11,005 bases of DNA from an uncultured Eubacteriales bacterium (GTDB lineage: Bacteria; Bacillota_A; Clostridia; Christensenellales; Aristaeellaceae), in the NCBI GenBank assembly GCA_902795555.1, contig CADBLV010000144.1:1-11005 (forward strand). The letters run 5' to 3'. A program made the position numbers and the translations under genes. The number at the start of each line of letters is the position of its first letter. The stretch's first letter is position 1. Shown here piece after piece: positions 1 through 7,037 of this stretch. The notes under the pieces were generated by a model, which did not search any database, was not told the origin of the DNA, and saw only the letters and a list, made by a program, of their open reading frames with translations.

Positions 1-3000
1 ATCGCGCGGGAGGATAAGCTTCCGTCCTGCGGCCTTCACGTCCGATTCCTCACCCAGCCGGTCAGCTGGAAAGCGCTGGAAGAAGATGCCGCGCCGGTGG
101 CCGCTTTTCTGCGGGCCGCTTTCTGGTTTGAGTCGGAAATGGCGCCGGTGCTGCGTGCCCTTGCCGCGGGTCGTTCCGGAAACAACAGCGCATTTCCCCG
201 GAATGTGCTGACCAGGCGGCTGCAGAAAATCGTCGGCCGTTCCGCTGCCGGCGGATCTCCGCGGGAAGAATCTTCGGAGAGCTCCTCTCCGTCCTTTGAT
301 CCCCTGGATCGGGCACTTCGTTTTGTGCTTTCGGAAACGGTGTCCCTCCTGCGCGCTGTTCCGCCTCAGCTATTGCCCTCCTCCGAGATGAATGCCCGGT
401 GGGCCGCGGCGATCTCTGCCTGCGGCCGGGCGGTCACCACCGCTTCCGAGCTGGATGTCTCCCGGCAGGAAGCGGAGGAGTCCGGACTGGATCAGGTGAT
501 GCCGGTGCATCGGGTGTCCATGGCGGACACGGAGGAAGAGAAAATGCTCCGCCGCCTGGATGAGATGGAAGATCAGCTGGCGTCGGAAAAAGAGGCCCGT
601 CAGGCGACGCTTCGGAAACTGGGCGGCGCGGGAGGCATGCTGGCCATTCTGGACTGCCGGACGAAATGCGAATCGGCGCGGGAAGCCAATCGGGCGCAGC
701 TGGCCCGCCTGGCCGAAGCACCGAATGTGGAAAATCTGACGCTGATGGCCGCTCAGCGGCGCTCCCGGCTTCTGGAGGCGGCCATCCTGCGATGCCGCCG
801 GGATCAGGAGGATCTTTTTCAGGAAGGCGCCTGGCAGAATCCGCCGACGGAGGCCTCCCTTCTGTCCGACAGCGCCGCGGGGCCGCTTTCTCCGGAAGTC
901 CTGACCAACCTGGAGCAGCTTCTGCGCGATGAGCCTTCTGCCGGGAAAGCGCTCCGGGCCCGGCTGGGACAGCTCTTTCCCGCCGTGGTGCTGCCGGACG
1001 AAAAGGCTACGCTGAAATCGCTCTCTAAGCAGCATGTTCTGGAAGGAGCTTCTTCCGTGCCGGATTTGTTCCGTCTGCTCTTTTCCGCTTTCCTGGAAGA
1101 TCTGGGGCCGGTGCGCTGGCCCGGCGGCTGGGAACTGCCGCCCCTGCCGCTTCTGCCGGATATCTATCCGGAAAAGCCGGTGGTAACCCTGCGGGATCTT
1201 CTTTCCCTGCTGCCCTCCTCCCCCTCGGCGGAGGATGAGGCACACCTGCGCGGACTGCTGGCCTTTCTCTGGACGCGGGAATACTGGCGGCCTGCCGCCG
1301 GAGAAGGAACGCCTGTCTTTGAGGCCGTCACGGCGGATGCTTCCCCTCTGGCCGCGGCATTTCTGAATGACGCCGGCGGCGAAAAAGTCTGGATTGTTTC
1401 TCTGAAGCGGGAGGAGGTCTCCCTGCCCTTTGCCCTGATTCTTCCCGGGCTTTCCTTCCGTTCCGCCCGGTTCACCGCGTCGCATGCGGACTTTGTTCCC
1501 GCCGAAATTGCCTGGTTTGATCGGGAGAACGATCGATTCCGGGATCCTGTGCCGTTCCTGAGCGAAACAGACCGGAGTCTGCTGCTCGACCGGCTGGAGC
1601 AGATCGATCTGCCGGGCCTGTTTGCGCCCTTCGCGGAGGATTTGCGCGCTGCCCGGGATGCGGAAACCACATCCTCTCCGGATCTGGAAATCCTGCTCAA
1701 GGCGGTGTGCGGACTGGCGGATCTGCCCGCCTATCGGAGCAGCCTGCGCCGGACGGAACGGATGGCGGAGCATGCCCTGGATGAAGACAGGCTCTCTTCC
1801 TGTCTGGCAGGTCGGCCGATGCCGGCAGCCACGCTGTCTCCGGGAGCCGTGGATGTGCTGTATCTGTGGCGGGACGTTCCCTTCGCCCGCGAGGATCCCC
1901 GTCGCATTTTGATTCCGCTGGATCTTTCGGAGAAGGCCTGGGTGCTGAAAACCCTTTCCGGAGAATGTGAAACCCTTTCGGATATCTCCGATGATTATCA
2001 GGATGCCCTGGTGCGCAATCTCCTGCTGCTGCGGGAAAGGATGCCTGACGCGTCGGAGGACAGCCTCGCCGTTCTGAACCGGGTTCTGAAAAGCGCCGGC
2101 CGTCCCATCGGCGGAAAAATGACGAAGCTGACCTGGCCCTGGGATCCCCTCTCCCCTTCGGTGCAGACCGTGATGCGGGAATGTCTGGGAAATCGGCTGT
2201 CCGATGCCGCCATGGGCGCTTTCAGCGATCTGCTGATCCGGTTCCCCGCCCGGGGCGGAGACGTGATCGGGGATACGCTGCTTTGCGCCCAGTGTACGGT
2301 CATGCCCCGGGAAGGAGAAAGCGCGGCAGACAAAACCGCCGATGTTCCGGAGAAAGACGCGTCCGCCGACTCTGACGCTCCCGCCGCGCCCGACGCCTCC
2401 GACGTCCCCGATGCCCCTGCCCGTCCCGGCTTCTCCTCCGATGCCCTGCTGCCGCCCCTTTCGCCTTCCTTTGCGGCCGGATTATGTCATACGCCGGAGG
2501 GCCGCACCCTGATCAACGATCACCTCCTGTCCTTCCGGGCCATGGAAAACGGGTCCATCCGGGTCACCCTGACGCTGGAAGGCGCCTTTTCCATGCAGCT
2601 GATCCGGATATACAGCCCGGAAGAAATCGTTTCTCTCTATGCCCATGATATGCCCACGGTAGCTGTCTGGCCGAATCTTCCCTTCTCCCCGGAGCACTGG
2701 CACGCCTACTTTGTCTATGGCCATGTGCCCGCTCCCCTTTCCGTTTCGATGCTGACGGAGGATGAGGAGGAGGTCGCGCCGGAGGCCGGTGTCGCTTTCC
2801 GGTCCGTGTCGCAGCTTTCCTCCTGTCCCGTGTGTCTGATTTTCCGCCGGGAGGACAAAACCGCCGGCGCCCTGCCGAATCTGCTGCCCCGGCCGAATCT
2901 GCCCGAGGGCGGAAATCTGACGGTGTGCCTGGATCTGGGATCTGCCGCGGCCTCGGTGGTGCTTTCGGGAGGCGGCGGGGCCGGTCCGCTGCAGGGGTCT

Positions 3001-4464
3001 TCCGCGGTTCGGGTGCTGCTGAACAATCCCGCCGCCACGCAGGATCTTCTGCGGAATGAATTCCTGCCTTCGGTGTCCGTCTCCGCCCTGATTCCCGCCG
3101 CGGTGCGCCTGTTTCATAATGCGGTCGGCGAAGAGCCTGTTCCCCTGCGGGACGGGATACTTCTGCTCTCCTCCGGTCTTCGGGATGTGCTCAGTCTCCC
3201 CGCCGAATCCCTGTATGCCGCCATGAAATGGGATGACCTGAAAGGGCGGTCCCTGAGGCTTTGCGCCCATCAGATCATGCTGCTCGCCGCCCTGCAGGCC
3301 CGTTCCTCCGGCGCGTCCTCCCTGTCCTGGCGCTTTGCCGTTCCGGACGGCATGGCCGCCGAAGGCCGGGAATACTGGGTGACCATGCTGCAGAATCTGG
3401 CTCAGGCTGTTTCCCGGGAAAGCGGATTCCCGCCTCCTCCCGGAAAGCCCCTGGCCCTGTTCGCCCCGGAGAGCCAGGCCCTGGCGGCCTATTTCCGCTC
3501 CTGCGCTCCGGAGGACACCCGCGGCGGATTCATGACCCTGGATCTGGGCGCCTCCGCGGCCTCCGTCTCCCTGAATCTGCGCGGCCGGGAGGAAACGGAC
3601 TACAGCGTTCAGCTGCCCCTGGGCATTCATATGCTGGCGTTCCCCTCCCTGATGGCGGAGCCGCAGCTTTTGTCTCAGGCCTTCGGCTTTGTGCAGGATC
3701 CGGCCTTCCTGGCGGACCTGAACGCCATGCAGCGGCTGCTCGTCTCCGCCCGGACCGATCCGGCGGCCTTCCGGCAGGCCCGTCTGGCTTTGGATGCCTT
3801 CCTGGCAGACTGGTTTCCCCTGCTGTCCTCCGTCGCGGGTCAGTCTTTGATGGCCGGCGCCCCCGCCAGGCTCACGTCCCTGATCCTGCTGGATTTTTCC
3901 TTCCTGATGATGCTCGCCGGACTCCTGCTCCTTCGGGTCTCCGCTGATCCGATGCAGAATGATTTTCTGCCGGATCAGATCACCCTGTGCATTGCCGGAC
4001 GGGGGTCTCAGCTGATGCATGTCCTGCCCGACCCGGTGCGGCAGGGCCTGTGGCGGATGCTGACGATGTTCCGGAATGAACGGGTGTCCTCCCTCACCTT
4101 CCTGTTCTCCTCCGAAAAAAAGCTGGAGATTCCGGTGGGGCTGTCCTGTCTTTCCCGGCTGACGGAAGGCCTGCCCCGCACGCCTTCGGTTCCCTCATCG
4201 CTGCCCGTGCGTCCGGAAGCGCTGCTCCCGGAGTTTATCCTTCGCTTCCGCGCCGTGTTTCCCGTCTGCGCGGAACAGGTATTTCCCGGCTTCTTTGCCC
4301 CGGATCCTTATCATCCCTTCTCCGCCTTCGGCGAATCGCTGGTGTCCGCGTCCATTCAGCATGCTTTCTCCGCGGATCCCAACCTTCGGCCTTTTGACGC
4401 CCTTTCCGCCTGGCTCGCCGATCTGAAGGAGCTCATCCGGGAGCATGTGTCCTTCGGTCCGTAA
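1..4464 (+). CDS. Very large protein with C-terminal degenerate Hsp70/actin-like ATPase module (5'-truncated)
   Basis: The frame is open from base 1 to the TAA at 4462-4464, giving 1,487 codons; the true start lies upstream, and the GTG at 97 is only the first start-like codon in view. Residues are numbered from the first codon. Residues about 170-275 are charged and heptad-like (coiled coil probable). Residues 774-810 are an Ala/Asp/Pro linker. Around 888-907 is an aromatic motif WPNLPFSPEHWHAYFVY. The C-terminal third resembles the Hsp70/actin fold: VCLDLGSAAASVVL (Asp 978) fits phosphate-1, MTLDLGASAASVSL (Asp 1181) fits phosphate-2, and CIAGRGSQL (1330-1338) fits the adenosine motif. The gaps of about 200 and 150 residues match DnaK. 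The Gly/Thr residues that normally bind phosphate are mostly Ala/Ser, so catalysis is doubtful. No signal peptide or membrane segment is visible in this part. Two CxxC pairs occur (762/765, 942/945). I do not recognise the full-length family; role unknown. Confidence 0.85.
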   Translation: MAREDKLPSCGLHVRFLTQPVSWKALEEDAAPVAAFLRAAFWFESEMAPVLRALAAGRSGNNSAFPRNVLTRRLQKIVGRSAAGGSPREESSESSSPSFDPLDRALRFVLSETVSLLRAVPPQLLPSSEMNARWAAAISACGRAVTTASELDVSRQEAEESGLDQVMPVHRVSMADTEEEKMLRRLDEMEDQLASEKEARQATLRKLGGAGGMLAILDCRTKCESAREANRAQLARLAEAPNVENLTLMAAQRRSRLLEAAILRCRRDQEDLFQEGAWQNPPTEASLLSDSAAGPLSPEVLTNLEQLLRDEPSAGKALRARLGQLFPAVVLPDEKATLKSLSKQHVLEGASSVPDLFRLLFSAFLEDLGPVRWPGGWELPPLPLLPDIYPEKPVVTLRDLLSLLPSSPSAEDEAHLRGLLAFLWTREYWRPAAGEGTPVFEAVTADASPLAAAFLNDAGGEKVWIVSLKREEVSLPFALILPGLSFRSARFTASHADFVPAEIAWFDRENDRFRDPVPFLSETDRSLLLDRLEQIDLPGLFAPFAEDLRAARDAETTSSPDLEILLKAVCGLADLPAYRSSLRRTERMAEHALDEDRLSSCLAGRPMPAATLSPGAVDVLYLWRDVPFAREDPRRILIPLDLSEKAWVLKTLSGECETLSDISDDYQDALVRNLLLLRERMPDASEDSLAVLNRVLKSAGRPIGGKMTKLTWPWDPLSPSVQTVMRECLGNRLSDAAMGAFSDLLIRFPARGGDVIGDTLLCAQCTVMPREGESAADKTADVPEKDASADSDAPAAPDASDVPDAPARPGFSSDALLPPLSPSFAAGLCHTPEGRTLINDHLLSFRAMENGSIRVTLTLEGAFSMQLIRIYSPEEIVSLYAHDMPTVAVWPNLPFSPEHWHAYFVYGHVPAPLSVSMLTEDEEEVAPEAGVAFRSVSQLSSCPVCLIFRREDKTAGALPNLLPRPNLPEGGNLTVCLDLGSAAASVVLSGGGGAGPLQGSSAVRVLLNNPAATQDLLRNEFLPSVSVSALIPAAVRLFHNAVGEEPVPLRDGILLLSSGLRDVLSLPAESLYAAMKWDDLKGRSLRLCAHQIMLLAALQARSSGASSLSWRFAVPDGMAAEGREYWVTMLQNLAQAVSRESGFPPPPGKPLALFAPESQALAAYFRSCAPEDTRGGFMTLDLGASAASVSLNLRGREETDYSVQLPLGIHMLAFPSLMAEPQLLSQAFGFVQDPAFLADLNAMQRLLVSARTDPAAFRQARLALDAFLADWFPLLSSVAGQSLMAGAPARLTSLILLDFSFLMMLAGLLLLRVSADPMQNDFLPDQITLCIAGRGSQLMHVLPDPVRQGLWRMLTMFRNERVSSLTFLFSSEKKLEIPVGLSCLSRLTEGLPRTPSVPSSLPVRPEALLPEFILRFRAVFPVCAEQVFPGFFAPDPYHPFSAFGESLVSASIQHAFSADPNLRPFDALSAWLADLKELIREHVSFGP

Positions 4465-4474
4465 GCCCGAACGA

Positions 4475-4500
4475 CGAATCGGAAGCCACCTGTCCGATCG
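4475..4500. repeat. Imperfect inverted repeat between the giant gene and the methyltransferase gene
   Basis: ATCGGA (4478-4483) and TCCGAT (4493-4498) are perfect inverted arms around a 9-nt loop. They extend by CG/CG (4475-4476 with 4499-4500) if A4477 bulges. The element starts 11 bases after the stop codon of the upstream gene, where a terminator would be expected. No T-run follows on the + strand, so an intrinsic terminator is not supported. The remaining gap up to 4571 holds two loosely similar CTCTTC-containing stretches (4531-4550 and 4551-4570) and no convincing promoter. Confidence 0.3.
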
Positions 4501-4571
4501 CGAGCCCGCCCGATGAACCGTAGTCCCCTCGACGGCTCTTCAGATTCCTGACCGACTCTTCCCGATTCTGC

Positions 4572-4577
4572 AGGAGG
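4572..4577 (+). promoter_or_regulatory. Shine-Dalgarno site of the RNA methyltransferase gene
   Basis: AGGAGG is a full-strength ribosome binding site. It lies 7 nt before GTG 4585, 10 nt before ATG 4588 and 13 nt before ATG 4591. Spacing favours GTG 4585 or ATG 4588 and cannot separate them; the protein differs by only one residue. Confidence 0.85.
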
Positions 4578-4584
4578 TTTCCCC

Positions 4585-5361
4585 GTGATGATGAATGAAC
4601 CTGAAATCATTTCCTCGGTCAAAAACCCGAAGGCAGTCCTCTGGCGCTCCCTGAAGGAGGCCAAAGGCCGGAAGGAACATGGTGCCTTCCTGGTGGAGGG
4701 GCTCCGGTTGACAGGAGAAGCCCTGGCCTCCTCTTTTCCAGTTCAGGCGGTGCTTCTGCGGAAGGATTTCCGCCCGGAGGTTGCGCTCCCGGAAGGCGTT
4801 CCTGTTTTCGTTCTGGAAGATCATGTCTTTGCCTCCGTTTGCGACACGGTGTCTCCCCAGGGCATCGCCGCCGTGCTGGCCATGGCGCCCAGGCCCGCGG
4901 AGGGCCCCCGGCTGCTGGCCCTGGACGGCATTCAGGATCCCGGAAACCTGGGCACCATCGTGCGTACAGCCGATGCCGCCGGATTTACAGGCCTCCTGAT
5001 GAGCCGGGACTGCGTTTCCCTCTTCTCCCCGAAGGTGCTGCGCTCTGCCATGGGCAGCGTTTTCCGTCTGGGCTTTGATTTTCCCCCTTCCCTTTCTGAA
5101 GCCCTGGAGGCAAAGAAAAAAGAAGGGTTCGATGTCCTCTCCTCCCAGTTGGACGGAGATCCCTTCTTTGAGCGGGGGCCCGTCAGCCCCTCCTTTGTGC
5201 TGGTGATCGGCAACGAGGGAAACGGGGTTTCCGAACCGGTCCGGCGCGTTGCCACCCATCATCTGCGGCTGCCCATGGCCGGCGGCGCCGAATCCCTGAA
5301 TGCCGCCGTGGCCGCGGGCATCATGATGTATGATCTGATGCGAAGCGCATCTGTCGGATAA
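4585..5361 (+). CDS. SpoU/TrmH-family RNA 2'-O-ribose methyltransferase
   Basis: This 258-residue cytoplasmic enzyme should transfer a methyl group from S-adenosylmethionine to a ribose 2'-OH in rRNA or tRNA. The N-terminal part (about 10-100), with KNPKAVLWRSLKEAKGR and GAFLVEGLRLTGEAL, matches the small substrate-binding domain that precedes the catalytic domain in RlmB/TsnR-like members. The SPOUT knot domain follows with all three family motifs: NLGTIVRTADAAG (121-133, catalytic Arg 127), VIGNEGNGV (207-215, Glu 211) and LPMAGGAESLNAAVAAG (229-245, Ser 237 and Asn 239). Length is normal for the family and nothing essential is missing. The exact RNA target cannot be read from sequence. It lies 120 bp after the giant gene and may be transcribed with it. 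Its last 41 bp overlap the 3' end of the convergent ASKHA gene. Confidence 0.95.
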   Translation: MMMNEPEIISSVKNPKAVLWRSLKEAKGRKEHGAFLVEGLRLTGEALASSFPVQAVLLRKDFRPEVALPEGVPVFVLEDHVFASVCDTVSPQGIAAVLAMAPRPAEGPRLLALDGIQDPGNLGTIVRTADAAGFTGLLMSRDCVSLFSPKVLRSAMGSVFRLGFDFPPSLSEALEAKKKEGFDVLSSQLDGDPFFERGPVSPSFVLVIGNEGNGVSEPVRRVATHHLRLPMAGGAESLNAAVAAGIMMYDLMRSASVG

Positions 5362-6946
5362 AGGCCTTTTCGAAAGCTGCGTTGCCCCCCAGGGGAACCT
5401 GCCGCAGGGCTTTGGCCAGAAAGCGGATTTTCTCCCGGGCATCCTCGCTGCGCAGGAGAGCGGCCCCCTTCAATGCCGCGTTTCCTCCCGTCCTGGTGCG
5501 CCTGATCAGCGCTCCGGGCCACAGGCCGATCCGGGCGGCGGAAATCAGGTTCATTCGGCAGCCAAACCCGCCGCACAGCCAGGCTTCCCTAATCTCGTCG
5601 ACCTCGGTGTGCGAGACCTGCAGCAGCGTTTCCAGCCCGGCTGCCGCAGCAGCCTTGGCCATCAGCACAGCCTGAACGTCCTCCTGCTCCAGTCCGATCC
5701 CGTCCCGCAGGGCCATTCGCCGCTCCATCCGTCCGTCAGTTTCGATCAGCCCCAGATCCAGACCGCAGGCGACGGCGTCCACCACGCCCGATCCGCAGAT
5801 CCCCTCAGCCCTTCCGCCGCCGATGGTATGTGCCGCCGGACCGAATCCCGAGGCCGATACCTGATCGATGGCGCCCGTCCGCGCGGGACATCCCTGCCGG
5901 ATGCCGACGCCTTCCAGCGCCGGACCCATGGCCGCGGAAGCCGCATACAGCACGCCGTCCTTCCACAGGGCCATTTCCCCGTTGGTTCCCAGATCGCACA
6001 GCAGCGCGGTCTCTTTTTTTTCGTTCATCCCGCTGGCAAGAACGGCGCACAGCAGATCGGCCCCCAGAAACCCGTGTGCACAGGGGGGAAGATAAACAGG
6101 TGCGCCGGTGTCCGGCCGGATAATCGTTTCGTCAAAGCAATGGTCCGGCATAAAGGGATATCGGCCCAGGCAGGAAGGGTTCCGGCCTGTATAGAGATAC
6201 AGCATGGTCGTATTGCCGGTGACGATCCACTGGGTGATGTCCCCCGCCCGGTGATGGTGCATTTCCTTCTCCGCAGATGCCGGCAGGATTTCCCGCGCCT
6301 GCGGTTTTTCCTCCTGCTCCGAAGAATACGGCTGGGGTTCCCGCGCCTGCCTTTTCAGCCCATCTTCCGCAAGGGCGGTCAGGGCTTCCGACACGCTGCG
6401 CTGAAGGAAAGCCGTTCCGCGTTCCTCCGCTTCATGAATCCGCCCGATCACGTCCGCGGCGACGCTCACCTGGGGGTTGACATCCCCCGCGGAATAGAAC
6501 GGGCACTCAGCGTTTCCTTCATACAGGCTCAGGGCCAGGGTGGTCGTCCCGATGTCGGCGACGGCAGTGATGTCCCCTTCAAAAAATGTGTCCTTCGGTT
6601 GGCTGTTTTGTACTCGTTCCCGCTGTAGCGGATTTCGAACAAAATATGCCTCCGTTTCATCTGTCAGGATCTCCGTTCTTTCTCCCGCCGTCCTCCGGAG
6701 AATGATCCGGGCGTCTCCCTTCAGGCGGGTCTGACAGCTGAGCCGCTTCCCCAGCTCCTTCTCCCTTTCCGTGGGCGGAAAGAGCGCTCCGCGGATGTCC
6801 GCCGCGCATTGGCCGCAAACGCCCCGGCCGCCGCAGGGATGAGCCGGGGAAATACCGGCTTCTTCCAGCACGGTCCGAACGGTCGGCGTTCCCCCGAAAG
6901 GAATCCGGCGCACCTCGTCCCCATATTCCACGGTCAGAATCGGCAT
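5321..6946 (-). CDS. 2Fe-2S ferredoxin / ASKHA-domain protein of the corrinoid-activator family (RACo/DUF4445-like)
   Basis: The protein has 541 residues. The N-terminal domain (1-85) is a plant-type ferredoxin: HPCGGRGVCGQCAADI gives Cys 38, 44 and 47, and RLSCQTRL gives Cys 71, the CX5CX2C...C ligand set of a [2Fe-2S] cluster. An ASKHA ATPase core follows: phosphate-1 VADIGTTTLALSLY (129-142), WIVTGNTTML (240-249), phosphate-2 LLCDLGTNGEMAL (315-327), ICGSGVVDAV (383-392) and adenosine motif LCGGFG (457-462). Characterised relatives (RACo, RamA) use ATP to drive electron transfer that returns Co(II) corrinoid proteins to Co(I). The substrate here is unknown because no corrinoid protein or methyltransferase partner is in view. 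Residues about 196-237 form a charged, Gln/Glu-rich insertion. The frame is open upstream to 7126, but homology begins at MPILTVEYG and AGGAAG-like purines (AGGAAG, 6957-6962) sit 10 nt before ATG 6946. It is probably cotranscribed with the upstream GLUG-like gene, 91 bp away. Confidence 0.9.
   Translation of the reverse strand: MPILTVEYGDEVRRIPFGGTPTVRTVLEEAGISPAHPCGGRGVCGQCAADIRGALFPPTEREKELGKRLSCQTRLKGDARIILRRTAGERTEILTDETEAYFVRNPLQRERVQNSQPKDTFFEGDITAVADIGTTTLALSLYEGNAECPFYSAGDVNPQVSVAADVIGRIHEAEERGTAFLQRSVSEALTALAEDGLKRQAREPQPYSSEQEEKPQAREILPASAEKEMHHHRAGDITQWIVTGNTTMLYLYTGRNPSCLGRYPFMPDHCFDETIIRPDTGAPVYLPPCAHGFLGADLLCAVLASGMNEKKETALLCDLGTNGEMALWKDGVLYAASAAMGPALEGVGIRQGCPARTGAIDQVSASGFGPAAHTIGGGRAEGICGSGVVDAVACGLDLGLIETDGRMERRMALRDGIGLEQEDVQAVLMAKAAAAAGLETLLQVSHTEVDEIREAWLCGGFGCRMNLISAARIGLWPGALIRRTRTGGNAALKGAALLRSEDAREKIRFLAKALRQVPLGGNAAFEKAFIRQMRFASDHTS
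5337..5351. repeat. Short perfect hairpin inside the convergent gene overlap
   Basis: GATGCG (5337-5342) and CGCATC (5346-5351) are perfect inverted arms with a 3-nt loop, lying inside the coding ends of both convergent genes. A second palindrome, AAAGGCCTTT, follows at 5360-5369 and runs into TTTTCGAAA. Together they could slow or end transcription from both sides, but neither is followed by a clear T-run, so a terminator is not claimed. Confidence 0.35.
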
Positions 6947-6956
6947 CTTCTGTCTT

Positions 6957-6962
6957 CTTCCT
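6957..6962 (-). promoter_or_regulatory. Ribosome binding site choosing ATG 6946 for the ASKHA gene
   Basis: On the minus strand AGGAAG (within AAAGGAAG) lies 10 nt before ATG 6946. It is a moderate match, but it supports starting at the ferredoxin domain rather than at the ATG at 7126, which would add 60 residues without ferredoxin similarity and overlap the upstream gene. Confidence 0.6.
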
Positions 6963-7037
6963 TTCCCCGTCACATCGGCGAAACCGTCATCGCTTTCCGC
7001 CTGTCCGAACGCGCATTCACTGCGCCGCCGTCCGTGC

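Noticed and set aside
370..1773. 467-codon open frame on the minus strand
   Set aside because: Antisense to the giant gene, Arg/Gln/Pro-rich, no domain and no ribosome binding site noticed.
2482..4020. 512-codon open frame on the minus strand
   Set aside because: It lies entirely antisense to the giant protein gene; its Gly/Gln/Arg-rich composition is typical of a shadow of GC-rich coding DNA and no domain is recognisable.
4465..4584. Terminator or promoter between the giant gene and the methyltransferase gene
   Set aside because: The inverted repeat has no T-run and no -35/-10 pair with acceptable spacing was found by eye, so neither is called.
5609..6628. 339-codon open frame on the plus strand
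   Set aside because: Shadow of the ASKHA gene, whose ferredoxin and ATPase motifs make the minus strand the coding one.
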